Assembly (NCBI GenBank): GCA_003568945.1
Contig: BDIP01000036.1
Coordinates: forward strand, 1-30,164
Origin: Kipferlia bialata
Taxonomy: Eukaryota > Fornicata
Reading direction: 5' to 3'
Length of the DNA stretch: 30,164 nucleotides
Below the pieces are notes generated by a model. It made no database searches, was not told the DNA's origin, and saw only the letters and a program-made list of their open reading frames with translations. Below are positions 12,501 through 22,553 of this stretch, one piece after another (the first letter of the stretch is position 1; each line of letters starts with the position of its first letter). A program made the position numbers and the translations under genes.

Positions 12501-15500
12501 CACACCCTGCTGCCAGCCACGGTCCGCAGGATCTGAGTATGAATAGGTGTATATACAGACATATAGATATACATACTATATGTATACTATACATATACAC
12601 TGATCAGACACACCCTGCTGCCAGCCACGGTCTGCAGGATTTGGGGGTGAGTGTATGTATATATATATAGAGAGAGAGAACGTATATACTGGTGATCTAA
12701 CAACCCCCATACCTCGAGTCTGTGCTGTGCGATGGGCAGTCTCTCAGCGGCATATCGGGCCTGACAGGGTGAGTGGAACACAACGAGATATAGAGATAAA
12801 TATATAGATAACGGAAGAGACAACATACCTGAATAGGATTCGAAATTAACATGTTAAACACCTGTATACATAAATGTATAACCCACCTCCTTGACCCTCT
12901 TTATGCACTCTTCCACTGCTGCTGTCAAGGGTACTCTATCCCCAGACAAGGCACGCACGGCAAGGCCTGGGGGGTGAATGATAGTGGTAACTAGTATAAT
13001 ATAAAACACAATACTAATATATACTATATGTATACACTCCAGAGCACGCATATCATGACCCAGGCGATAGTGTACTTTGTACCCCACTACTCAGATATAT
13101 ACGAGTACCCCCGTACCCATGTCACTGGTTGTGCTTGGTGCATCGTGTAGCTGTGTGGTTGTGCCCACCCTGACCCAGGGACACTGGGCACCCGAGGCCC
13201 TGGGGTCACTCTGAGTATATATATGTATAAGTAATCACTTAATGATATAATCAGATACCCTGTTAACTAGTATTGCCATGCACCCACCTGACGAAAGGGT
13301 TATTGTCACTGGGCACTCTGACATAGACCACCACAAACACAAGCATGTAGGGCTGGGGGTGAGTATGATATGGATGCGGAGAATACTACATAGCCACTGA
13401 CTCTCACTGCTACATAGGCATGTCTTCTCTATCACCCTGCCACTCTTCCAGTAGCAATATCAGCGTCATAACAGATTATAGATATTGACATCGGTATCCT
13501 CCCTCACCTTCCTGCCACTCTTCCTGAGTCCCTCTAGCTCTGCTGTCTCTGCGGCACTCCTGCCAATGACCATCTTGGAGGAGGGAGGGGTGGCTGGGGG
13601 TCAGGGGTGTGCAGACACTAATAGTGAATCAGTATAGTATATGTATTGATACGATAATAGATGTCACCATACCCAGTGGCACCAAGTGGTACTGGATGGT
13701 GTTGGGTGGCAGCTTGGGCAGGAAGGAGAACATCACACGGCCCAGGACCTGGGGGTCAGAGCTCTAATTACGCCGAGGTATAATAAATAAATAAATTAAA
13801 AAAAAGAAACACCTATATATTGAGTGATGATATAGATAGATACATAATCAGTATCTACAGCTGTACCCACCTGTCCGACCAAGTCTCTCTCGTGGGTGGA
13901 CAGGAACACACCTGGAGATGAATATAGGGATAGGTAAATACAGTATACACCAGTAATACATATGTATAAGAAGATGGTCTCTCTCGTGGGTGGACAGGAA
14001 CACCCAGGGCGTAGGGTGCATGAGAGTATAGTGCAAATGGAAGGGAAAGCAACCACAGTAAGACAGACAATACTAGGCGTGTGTACCTGTTGCCCTCATT
14101 GTACTGTCATTCACTCCATAGAGCAGTACCCCACCGGCAGTGTTGACAAAGGAGGACAGGGTGCGGCTGGAGGGTAAGACAACATCAATGTATATCACTG
14201 TATTGCATATACTAGTATATATATATGAACCTGATATCATAGGCTAAGTCCTTCTCCACGTTCTGTATGGGCTCGTCCCTCCTCCTCATCTCCTTGAACT
14301 CCACAGAGGGGGACTCCTGGAGGGGGATCTGGGGTTAGAACTGAATGAGACATATATGAGGGTATAACCATGTGATATCATGTACATTGAACTCTATGGA
14401 CTCTTGGAGAGGGATCTGATTGTGAGAGAAACATTCATGTACTGTATACAACTGAGCATCCTCTAAAATAGATATATATATTGAATTCACTACATATACT
14501 AATATGAAATGAAATATGAATGGATATATCCAAGTAATCCCACCTCTGAGTCCAGATAGAGAGTCTTCTCTCCAGACAATATTGACCTGGGGGTGAGGGG
14601 TAGGGGGGATAGGTGGTTGTAGGATAGAGAGTATAGTACTAATATATTAAGACAAGTATACCTCAGTGCCTCGAGCATGTCTGGTGTGGCCGAGTATGAT
14701 ATACACACATATATATATAGGTATATATCATATTATAGACATATTACTATTATATACCTGAGTGCCTCGTGCATGTCTGGTGTGGCCGAGCAGGATGTCT
14801 TCTATCACACAAATATATATTAAACATATATGTATATATCTATCACTAAGCACATCTATCACTAATGTATACACTATACACATATACTTACCTCAGCGCC
14901 TCGTGCATGTCTGGTGTGGCCGAGCAGGATGGCTCCAGGTACAGACCATCACTCGAGATGGACTGAGGTGGGAGGGAGAGAAATAGGGGGGGGAGATATA
15001 TATATGTCAAAGGCAGATGGACTGGGGTGAGAGAAATAATATATATAGAGAGAGTGGGGTGATGAAGAGAGAGGCAGGGAGAGATATATATGTCAACTTG
15101 ACATGGACTGGGGTGAGAGAGGGGAAGGAAAACAAAGAGAGAGAGAGAGAGGGAAAGAGAAAGCTGGCTAACTCAATCCAACACCAACTTTCAGAGAATA
15201 CCAATCACACCAGTCCAGTCAACAACAATACGTATACATACATTCATATAATACCCCATGTATATATTCACCCAGGATAGGTACACATTCAGTCACAGAA
15301 CACTCCCTATATACACATGTCACACGGACACCAATGCTAACCTCACCACTACCTGTCTACTTGTTCCACGACACTCGGAGACCAGTCATTAACACACACA
15401 CCCAGACCACAAACCATGTATACTTATGTACGTATATATATGTGAGTGTATGTATAGGTATAACCACCTTGCCTATCTGGGGTATGTGTCTGAACAGTCC

Positions 15501-15578
15501 CTGCAGCTCCAGAGGCTGGGCAGTGTCAACCCCATCTACTTGGGCACTGGACACACTGGTACCACCCTCTCCCGTCAT
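1886..15578 (-). CDS. DEAH/DExH-box RNA helicase with AlbA_2-like (Schlafen-type) N-terminus, 59 exons
   Basis: The 59 exons give 4452 coding bases, a 1483-residue protein from ATG 15578 to TGA 1886-1888. Every junction is in phase. Seen in the protein: an AlbA_2-like region (about 76-250); then the DEAH/RHA core with motif I GVTGSGKST (309-317), motif II DEVH (421-424), motif III SAT (453-455), motif IV region IVFLPG (569-574), motif V ATNIAESSIT (641-650) and motif VI QRSGRVGR (689-696); a winged-helix/HA2 region (709-955); a Glu-rich insert (956-1083); an OB_NTP_bind-like part (about 1084-1286); and a 200-residue tail. Family knowledge: such enzymes use NTP to remodel RNA or RNP. Motif II reads DEVH rather than the commonest DEAH. 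The start is the first ATG after an acceptor, so a further 5' exon is possible. The substrate cannot be told. Confidence 0.9.
2088..3440 (-). repeat. Further junction copies near helicase exons 53-58
   Basis: Single copies are seen for the exon 53 acceptor (3415-3440), the exon 54 donor (3009-3047, code for CPIATLRGM), the exon 56 donor (2596-2614, TGMQ) and the exon 58 donor (2088-2124, MTIGMGDA). The interval also contains the true exons and is given only as the range that holds these copies. Confidence 0.7.
3569..4024 (-). repeat. Four donor-side copies of helicase exon 51 end: 456-base repeat intron
   Basis: The code for GCLMVAAVT plus a donor (true exon end 4025) is repeated at about 3937-3966, 3825-3856, 3712-3745 and 3632-3660. 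Each copy is followed in transcription by TA-rich spacer, making a minisatellite of roughly 80-115-base units. Every copy keeps an AG|GTAT or similar donor. This is the highest copy number of any junction in the window. Confidence 0.85.
4935..5070 (-). repeat. Two acceptor-side copies of helicase exon 47 start
   Basis: The GAGACC(ACC)CCCGAGTC segment that begins exon 47 (true start 4883) recurs at 5039-5070 and, rearranged, at 4935-4973. Both retain an AG-like acceptor. Confidence 0.7.
5343..5381 (-). repeat. Acceptor-side copy of helicase exon 46 start
   Basis: A diverged copy of the acceptor and SESVIPMLND code lies upstream of the used exon (5212-5274). Confidence 0.75.
5667..6614 (-). 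other. Helicase exons 39-44: acidic insert
   Basis: Exons: 6510-6614, 6378-6431, 6204-6244, 6045-6112, 5920-5967, 5667-5735. Residues 956-1083 interrupt the usual HA2-to-OB passage. Exon 39 codes for DDVSEEEAEEEEEESEEEE, exon 40 ends GEEEE, and exon 41 has PEEVEEINE. Such acidic stretches are commonly disordered and may contact basic proteins or act as RNA mimics. Here the function is unknown. The insert is most likely a lineage-specific loop. Confidence 0.75.
6661..6920 (-). repeat. Three acceptor-side copies of helicase exon 39 start
   Basis: The acceptor plus the code for TPVGDDPHW (true start 6614) recurs at about 6886-6920, 6787-6832 and 6661-6706, separated by TA and GA tracts. That is four copies in all. 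Only the last is continuous with the acidic exon. Confidence 0.85.
7041..7420 (-). repeat. Intron 37 with donor-side copies of exon 37 end
   Basis: This is a 380-base, TA-rich intron. The end of exon 37 (PPKHEMA|GT, true end 7421) is repeated at 7299-7330, and a remnant is at about 7209-7225. Nothing else is recognised in it. Confidence 0.75.
8479..8595 (-). repeat. Two donor-side copies of helicase exon 31 end
   Basis: The code for GSLMVYLGLCL plus the donor (true exon 8636-8749) recurs at about 8549-8594 (near identical) and 8479-8503 (diverged). An acceptor-side copy of exon 32 (CCCCCTAG|GC) follows at about 8404-8418 in the same intron. Confidence 0.8.
9236..9262 (-). repeat. Donor-side copy of helicase exon 28 end
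   Basis: The code for VRLVPQ plus the GT donor (true end 9404) is repeated once downstream in the intron, differing in the first bases. Confidence 0.75.
9485..9529. repeat. (GA)n microsatellite, 45 bases
   Basis: A perfect GA dinucleotide run lies in the intron before exon 28. On the sense (minus) strand it is a CT tract just downstream of the donor. Confidence 0.95.
9861..9940. repeat. Five tandem 16-base repeats in an intron
   Basis: Five head-to-tail copies of the unit TGTGTAAAATAACGTA, two with one mismatch, lie in the intron between helicase exons 25 and 26. This is a small minisatellite with no exon content. Confidence 0.9.
10430..10632 (-). repeat. Two or three donor-side copies of helicase exon 22 end
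   Basis: The code for MLVKMQRRQ plus the donor (true exon 10692-10751) recurs at 10589-10627 and 10519-10543, and in degenerate form near 10436-10461, separated by TA-rich spacers. This explains most of a 407-base intron. Confidence 0.8.
11548..11664 (-). repeat. Two donor-side copies of the Walker B exon end
   Basis: The end of exon 17 (true 11714-11778, FDIVVVDE|GT) recurs at about 11648-11664 (short, VDE plus donor) and at 11548-11584 (FDIVVVDE plus donor). TA and CA repeats separate the copies. Use of the farthest donor would insert frame-breaking repeat sequence. Confidence 0.8.
11829..11870 (-). repeat. Donor-side copy of helicase exon 16 end
   Basis: A diverged copy of the code for LQNYLSSALSP plus a GTATGC donor follows the true exon end (11919). 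It carries an in-frame stop, which supports use of the proximal copy. Confidence 0.75.
12404..12474 (-). other. GC-AG intron inside the P-loop codons
   Basis: The only parse that yields GVTGSGKST uses a donor G|GCAAGG (first intron base at 12474) and an acceptor ACACAG (last intron base at 12404). Continuing without splicing meets a stop within three codons. No GT donor nearby preserves the motif. GC-AG introns are a known minor class of U2-type introns. This is the only non-GT donor I needed in 124 introns. Confidence 0.8.
12596..12653 (-). repeat. Acceptor-side copy of helicase exon 13 (P-loop exon) with AA acceptor
   Basis: A 44-base near-identical copy of exon 13 (ILxTVAGSRVCLIS) lies upstream of the used one. 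Its branch motif CTCACCCCCA is canonical, but the terminal AG reads AA. The used copy (start 12532) has an AG but a weaker branch context. It therefore looks as if splicing moved to the younger copy after the first acceptor was lost. Confidence 0.8.
13968..14011 (-). repeat. Acceptor-side copy of helicase exon 6 start
   Basis: The code for VFLSTHERD (exon 6, 13871-13911) is present a second time upstream in the intron. The nominal acceptor AG in this copy is absent (CCCTGG instead), which explains why the downstream copy must be used. Confidence 0.75.
14379..14417 (-). repeat. Acceptor-side copy of helicase exon 4 start
   Basis: On the minus strand the AG|ATCCC(T/C)CTCCA segment is repeated upstream of exon 4 (true start 14328), with several mismatches and a small deletion. 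It is an unused decoy acceptor. Confidence 0.7.
14656..14803 (-). repeat. Two donor-side copies of the end of helicase exon 2
   Basis: The last ~40 bases of exon 2 with the donor (true end 14892) recur at 14757-14803 and 14656-14698 inside intron 2, each with an intact GAG|GTAT-like donor. The code for SATPDMHEAL is still legible. The proximal exon is the one continuous with its acceptor. Confidence 0.8.
14963..15467 (-). repeat. Large helicase intron 1 with two acceptor-side copies of exon 2 start
   Basis: This 505-base intron holds two degenerate copies of the exon 2 acceptor and first bases (minus strand CTCACCCCAG|TCCATnT) at about 15015-15035 and 15101-15121, each followed by GA/CT-rich sequence. 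The frame uses the copy at 14962. The rest is T/C-rich on the minus strand, and no gene is seen in it. Confidence 0.65.
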
Positions 15579-15924
15579 ATCTACAGACAGGAAGAGTGAG
15601 GAACAGTGCGTAGACAAGAAGAGAGGACGGTTACCGACACCTACGACATTCTCTACACCCCGTACACACAAACACCTGGCTGACCACCATCGCACTCTCT
15701 ACAGCCACTGGTCAGGTGAGAGTCTCAGTGCCCACAAGCAAAACATCCAGCAATCCGAGCAGAAACCGCTCTTTCTAACTCCAGTGGCCGTCCTTACCAC
15801 CTGAGTATCATCCAATGCCGCCTAGACCCAGTCCCAAGCAGGGCAAGACAGGTGGGGGTGGGGGTGGTCGTTATTACTTGCTATACTGGAGGATAGAGCG
15901 GTTTTCACGTCTTCTATACTTGTG
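15579..15924. promoter_or_regulatory. Shared upstream region of two divergent genes
   Basis: The proposed starts are 346 bases apart and point away from each other. I see no TATA-like box or initiator that I would trust. A G/GT-rich patch at 15851-15868 is the only compositional feature. Undetected 5' non-coding exons of either gene may lie here. Confidence 0.35.
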
Positions 15925-16087
15925 ATGAGCCGGTGTGGGCTCAGGAGTGTGTATATGAGTGTTGGAATTAGTGAATGTGACATATTCAGTCTATTGAGTA
16001 CTCTATTCCATATGCCAGAATCATATCCTCTACAGGGCCAGTCTTTTCTTATGTCTTCTATTGATACCACTGGTTCCCTACTTCGTC

Positions 16088-16121
<34 letters not shown>

Positions 16122-16472
16122 CCCTCTCTCTCTCTTTCTCCCCCCCCCCCCCCTCCCTCTCTCTGTCTGAACACCCTTAATGGCAGGTGTGTCCACTGTG
16201 TCCAGCGCCTCCTTCTTCGGGTCCCAGCACGAGATGTACCTACCTAGGTATATATATGTATATATACACTATGTATATACATTAGTGGATTGGTCCTAGG
16301 TACATATGATGTGTACCTACCTTGGTACATATATGCATAGCATGAAGTATACGTAGGATGATGACACATGAGCCCTTATTCTTACAACCAGGCTGGTCAT
16401 TGACCTTGACCTCATCGACAGTGGCCTTGGGGTGCAGGAGTCACACGAGAGTCCACTCCAGGCATGCACGCT
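15925..16472 (+). other. Plus gene exons 1-3 (provisional 5' part)
   Basis: Exons: 15925-16072, 16187-16247, 16392-16472. Exon 2 follows a canonical ACACCCTTAATGGCAG acceptor, so an upstream exon must exist. Exon 1 is the only nearby ATG frame ending in phase (ACTG|GTTCCC). Exons 2 and 3 have the GC-rich coding look of the rest. Their junction to exon 4 needs the acceptor at 16611, which is poorer than one at 16582. For that reason the alternative start at 16601 stays open. Confidence 0.45.
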
Positions 16473-19400
16473 GTATATACATCTATACATCGATTCCCCT
16501 CACTGTATTGCTATACACTAACAATCCTCTTTGTAAATGATTATAGTATACGAATATGATATAAATATACCCTTACCCTTAGCACACAATCTGGGGCGCC
16601 ATGAATCTCAGCAGCAGAGACGAGCAGATTGCAGCATTTGTCAGAATGGCCATCGTGCTCTCATGTGGTAAGTCACCATCGCTTTAGTACAGTTGCGTAA
16701 GTATATATATATTGCTTACAGGTAGGTCTCCCTGCGGCTCTTGCCCTGCCTCTCGAGGAGCCCTCAGAGGTGGAGGGATCCCACATTGACATGAACGTGT
16801 CACCCTTCAAGGTATCTCTTTCTCTCTCTATACATATATTTATACATTCCGGCCCTAAATCTTAGCTATATGTCTATTCTGTGAACTCACTGCAGGTTTT
16901 CCCAAGTGGAGACATCAAGTCCTCCATCACATCCAAGTTCACCAGTGAGAAGACACTCTTCAGCAGAGTACTGATGCACATACCAGGTAACTCCTAGTAT
17001 ATTACTGGATACAATTTCTAACTCGATGCGTCGTATCTTACTCGATAGGTGACATGCTGCACAAGTCCCCTCTCCTCAGGGCCACTGTGACGTCCTTCAA
17101 CAAGGGACTCCTGCCCCCAGTCTTCTCAAGGTACCCTACCTTCCCTCCGTCTGCACTCTCTCTCCGTCTACACCCTTAATGCCAGGGCTGCTCTAGGCCA
17201 GATGTTCCTCGCACTTGGGGAGAAGTTCACTCTCCCCCAACCAGATGCCTCACTTCTCACAATGAAGCTGGCACAGCACCTGGTACGTCTCTCTCTGTCT
17301 CTTTCTCTTTCCCTGTCCATTCTTTGCCACACATAAACTCACTTCCAGTCAGTTGTCGTGACAAGCCGCAGTGCCCCTGTGGCTCGTATGTCACACGGTC
17401 TGAACCTCGCATACCCGAGCAGGTATCGCAAGCAATTATCTGCACTCTCTTACATACATGTAGTCCTATTCGATCCTTACAGTCTAGGTTTGGACCCCTT
17501 CTCCAGGCATCCACCAGTGTGTTCAAGTTCCTCGAGAGCAAGTTCGGAAGGCGCATCCCAGCAGCAGCATTCAAGGTACTATATCGCGTAGTTTCTCTGT
17601 CTAGTCGCGTAATATACATCTGACACCCAGGTCTTCTTTGCCAGAGTGGCAGTGCTCTTTGACTGCATTGTGGAGGAGTACCCTCGGTGAGTAATACACG
17701 TACATAATACCTTAGGTTATGCAATGTAGAGACATCTGTCGCACTCTTACATTATATAGTATTCTTACGCGATTTATATATAGTTCTCTTTGACTGCATT
17801 GTGGAGGAGTACCCTCGGTGAGTAATGCACACTTACCACCATTTATGTACGCACCTACACACATATTGTTGCAATTGAGTGATCCATTCTGACCCCAGCC
17901 ACTCTCCCCAGTTTGACCAGTTCACCTTCTGGGCCATTGCAGCCATGGAGAGGTACTGACATACCTACTATCAGTCTGACAGGCTTCCATTCATATGATA
18001 TATGTTTTATTATATATATTATTATATGATCTCTCATACATTATTATATATAATTATATACTATTATATATTATTATACAGTATAATAATGATGTGTTCT
18101 AACACCTAGGTTCTGGGCCAAGGCCAAGGCTGACAGGACAGAGTTTGCAGCGACCAAGAAGAGTCTCAAGAAGCATGAGGTATATATACGCTCCACATCA
18201 TATACACGAGCAATACAATTTTCCATAATTACGATATGCTTGCCTTACCTTCAGACTGCCCTGCTCGCAGACCTACCCCCTGATGCAGCTGAGAGGACAG
18301 CACTGCAGAGGAGCATTGCTAACATCAAGGTTAGTATATTTACGCATAGAGTATGCTCTAGGTCTTGCACATTACAGACATGTTGCATTGCAATTCTATA
18401 TATTGTATATACAATCCGTCTCTCTCACCCCAGGAGAGCATCGACATCGTGTCCCCCAGGGCAGACACCAACGAGGAGGAGATGAAGTCACTCGTGGTCA
18501 GGTACGCCATTCATATCACATTACCGCGTAATAATATGTTGTATTCCCTCACCCCCAGAGGAGGCAACCTCGCCGCTGTCTACCTCTTCTCTGAGGAGAT
18601 GTGGACCCACAGGCGCAAGGATACCTTCAAGAAGCTGATTGCAGAGGTATGTGGCTACCTCCTACACGATATAGTTTCTTACACGATACCTAACCACTAG
18701 ACCTACCACTCCATTGGTGTAGAGAAGCCCCCCGACTTCTCCATCTCTGTCTCCCTCTTCCTCTCTGGCCTGGCCTCTGGACAGTACCACTTCATGTTCC
18801 CAGAGAAGCAGAGCCTCAACCCATTCCTCTGGCTCTATGCAGGTACCACACACTCTCTCTCTCTCAACCAGTCACGTTACATTTCTGCGAAATTTTCACC
18901 TCTTAGCTCGCTTATCCCTTGGCGCTCTTCCAGCTGTTGACACTGCTGTTTTCCATCATGTGTCAGTATCATACTCCCTCTAATCCTCTCTTCTCTCTAA
19001 TTGTACTAACCCTAGGTGCCCTTCCTGCCGTTGACACCGCTGTCCTATCGTGTGTCAGGGCATGCATCGGTGCCATCATGTACCCACCTGGCATACCATT
19101 CATGGACAATACTAACGGAGTGGAGGTGGGTATATATAGATAGATATATATATATGGGTGTATATATAGTGTATATATACTACCATTGTATATATTAGTG
19201 TGTATATACACCCCTGGCATACCATTCGTGGACAATACCAATGGGGTGGAGGTGGGTATACACTAACGATTGTGTATCTTCCATTATATCTCTCTGTATT
19301 CACCCTAAATATATAAGTTGCCACCTGTGTGCAGATGTGGAAAGACGGCCTTCTCTCTCTCTGTGTCTGTATCTCTCCTTCTACACCCTTAACATACAGG

Positions 19401-20273
19401 TTGCCACCTGTGTTCAGATGTGGAGGGATGGCCTACTTGAGTCACTCAAGGCAGACAACACCAGAGAGAACAACCAGAAGCTGCTAGGTACCTATTACAA
19501 TATGATTAATTATAGTGAACTAAACTATCTGATTGTGCCAATGACTTCTCACCTGCAGCTGTAGCCCGTAAGCAGTGCCCCATCACCGTTGTCAACATCG
19601 ACCACCCTGGCAGTGTGTTCTTCCCAATTGCAGTCAGGGTATGTACTCTCTCTCTCTCTCTACTCTTATCGCAGTCAGGGTATGTACAAACACTCTAAAC
19701 GGCATTCACATAAGTATACTATATCATGAGTCTCTAACCCCTAGGCCCTTGAGAATGGCCACCCCCTCATCTTCCTCTAGTTCTCTCTCTCCTTCTACCT
19801 AAGTGCCACTATTCTCGATAGCTAAACTGAACTTCTAACTTTGTAGGCCCTTGAGAACGGCCACCCCCTCATCTTCCTATCACATGGTGTGGGTACAGAT
19901 GAGGCATGGACCTTCTTCAGTCACGTCATCAACCTGGTGGTGGGCAGGAGCACAAGGTATCGCGTAATAACTATAATCGCGTAGTTACTAGTATTCCTTA
20001 CGTTCTTCTTACACGATAGGCGCGGCCAGGTCCTGCGCTTCAACGACGGCCGCTACCGTGTGAGAGTCAAGACTCCCCTGCACAACATGAGGATATACAT
20101 CGCCATGCCCGCAGCATACTACAGGGTGAGACATAGACTGTGTAGAGAATCTCTAGTATAAATCACTCCTATTCTCCGTTCATCTATATCCCTCTTTGCT
20201 TACACCCAGGCCAGAAACACCTTCCTGGACTGCCGCCCCATGAAGCCAACGCTGACACTACAGGTACACTCTG

Positions 20274-20313
<40 letters not shown>

Positions 20314-22502
20314 ACTCACTGGTCCCATCTGTAACTGTAACTTCTATACTCATCTGTCTATACCCAAACTCTCTCCCTCTACACCCTCAATACCAGATTC
20401 TGGATGTGTTCCAGAGGGCATGCCCGGAGGGAGATATTGGGCCATTCCAGGAGGTATACGATATATCTCCACACAGCTCAGTTGTTTCATACTATAGGAC
20501 TACATACAATATGAATCTTTATATATTTTTTAGTATTGCTATGTTACGCGATACTGACCTCCTAGGCTGCCCTCAAGGAGTCTGCTGCCCACAAGGCCAG
20601 GCAGCAGTACTGGCATGTGCTGAGAGACATGTCCAGACAGCTCATCACACTCAAGCCGGGGTCAGGTAATGCTACATATATCCATCTCTTCATTTGTCAG
20701 GTACTGACCTGCATATACTAGCTAATACTCATATAGTACTGTATATATATGTGTGTAATCTCTATTCTGAGAGACATGAGTAAACAACTCATCACTCTCA
20801 AGCCGGGGTCAGTATAACGACATCTATCTCCCTCTTAATTTCGGACTCTGAGTGCTATATCTCTATATTCACATAGTGCTTAACCCATCAGCTTCTGCCG
20901 ATGTCATCAGATCAGGGAGTGCCCTGCTAGACCTGGCACAGGAGGTGCAGACCACTCAGGCAGCATGTGCCAACCAGTGGGTCAGGTATGGGGATATTTG
21001 TATATTTCTATACATACATTCCCATAAACTTTATGTGTGTGAATTTATCTCTCACCCCCAGGCGTGGCATTGACTATGGCCTAGCCATGCCCATCAGAAT
21101 GGTGGAGAGCCACTTCCGCTCATTCCCTGCTCCCATTCTCAGAGGTATGTGCCTGCCCTTCTCTCACTACTTATCTTCCCCTATAACTGAAGTATATACA
21201 ATAGAATTATATATATTCTTTTGTTGTGCCGATGTACTCTTAATGCAGGCGCTGCCACTGTTGAGAAGCAGATGGTCTTCCTCACCGAGCGTGTGAGTGA
21301 GTTTGTCCTGGACAAGGGTGAGGCGCTATGGGACATGCCGAATACTATCAACTAGACAATGTATACATTGATGCGAGTCTTTGACACTCTTCCCTAGGCT
21401 TCACCAACTCATCATATATATACATATATGATATATGGGTGAGACGCTATGGTTCTCCCTATACTCATACTATTTTGAGGCTAGTCTGGGATACTCACCT
21501 CTTAGGTTTCACCAACCTGACCCCTCCCTCCGTGGCACAGCTTTTCTCAGACTCACTCGGCCGTCTGGTACGGGTTGCCTAGATGCATGTACTCTCTCAC
21601 AATATCATCACTTTTAACGATTTGTTCATTCATCATTTACCAATGAGATGGTATAAATTAACTGGTGGTAGTATATATCACGATTGATGTCAGGTTGCCT
21701 CCACTGTAGCACCCAACGTGCTGTTTGAGATGGGCCAGTTCCAGGTGTATTTACATACGTCTCTCTCTCCCTTGCTCTAATTATATACTATATATATTTC
21801 AACAGTCTCTCAATACATTGCGTCTCATGCCCCACTTGTCCTTACACTGCAGGTCCTGATGCTCCTCTACAACCTCATCAACCTGCTGATGCGTGGTGAC
21901 TTTGACACTGCTACCTGTGACGCAGCCATGTATGCAATGTCACACAACTGGAAGGCGGTGAAGGGGCGCGTAGATACCAAGTACCACGAGGTATCGCGTA
22001 TTTTTACTACACTTGGAAAACTACGCGGTGTTACTCACCCCCAGTCTCTGCTACCTGTGCTCAAGACTAGAGGCACACCCCTCTCCAAGCACGCTCTGCT
22101 GAAGAGTGCCTTTGAGAGACTCAGCTGGCTGGAGGTACATTGACCCTATACTATTCCATAATATACTATGCTATCCTTCTACCCGCTAGTCCCCCGCCCC
22201 TGTCTTCCACGGTGTATGTACTGCTATATATACATATATGTTTATGACTGTATGTATACTATCTATATATATATATATATAGTATTTACCTCAGTCCTCT
22301 GCCCCTGTCTTCCACGGTGTCTGTGCCTCTATCCTGGAGTGTGATGAGGCATTTGCAGAGGCTATTCTGTTGGTCAACAACATTGATGCAGGTAATGCCC
22401 ACACTCTCTCTCGCTCTCTAAGTGAGTGTGTATACCCCTTATGCCAGGCACCGAGCTTCTGTCCTATGTCCTTGGCAAAAACTGCAAGAGACCTTCCATC
22501 TA

Positions 22503-22553
<51 letters not shown>

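Larger units (their letters stand above)
11211..12966 (-). other. Helicase exons 11-19: RecA1 (motifs I-III)
   Basis: Exons: 12887-12966, 12713-12760, 12475-12532, 12354-12403, 12186-12266, 11919-12048, 11714-11778, 11395-11471, 11211-11298. The sequence LISGVTGS, then GKSTQVPVYLLD, is the P-loop, split by a phase-1 intron after the first G of GK. ILVAQQRRLAAVLLANRVA is motif Ia, and FMTCGMLQNYL matches the motif Ib region. FDIVVVDEVHERGIETD is motif II with the conserved HERxxxTD extension, and VVLMSATPP is motif III. All residues needed for NTP binding and hydrolysis appear present. Confidence 0.9.
13117..15578 (-). other. Helicase exons 1-10: AlbA_2 / Schlafen-like N-terminal domain
   Basis: Exons: 15468-15578, 14892-14962, 14544-14586, 14231-14328, 14087-14166, 13871-13911, 13673-13748, 13508-13593, 13288-13352, 13117-13199. 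Residues 85-88 read EFKE and residues 114-128 read SFVNTAGGVLLYGVND. This is the pattern (acidic/EFKE, then a helix, then A/SFxNTxGGxLxxGVxD) of AlbA_2 domains found in Schlafens and many prokaryotic proteins. Residues near 232 (CPWVRVGTTT) fit the later strand with R and small residues. AlbA_2 domains bind nucleic acid, and some cut RNA. Whether this one does either is unknown. Family call by eye only. Confidence 0.6.
18559..20985 (+). other. Plus gene exons 16-26: AAA5-like stretch
   Basis: Exons: 18559-18646, 18701-18842, 19016-19125, 19400-19487, 19559-19638, 19847-19956, 20020-20125, 20210-20263, 20397-20453, 20566-20665, 20892-20985. The segment from MWRDGLLESLKADN through MRIYIAMPAAYY has the spacing of dynein AAA5, although identities are few. 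LLDLAQEVQTTQAA would be the helix linking to AAA6. Confidence 0.5.

Noticed and set aside
15822-16070. Minus-strand open frame of 82 codons upstream of the helicase
   Set aside because: It overlaps the proposed plus exon 1 and intergenic DNA and has no in-phase splice to helicase exon 1.
17257-17724. Minus-strand open frame of 155 codons
   Set aside because: It lies opposite plus exons 8-11, whose phases and splice sites are fully consistent. No motif is seen in the minus frame.
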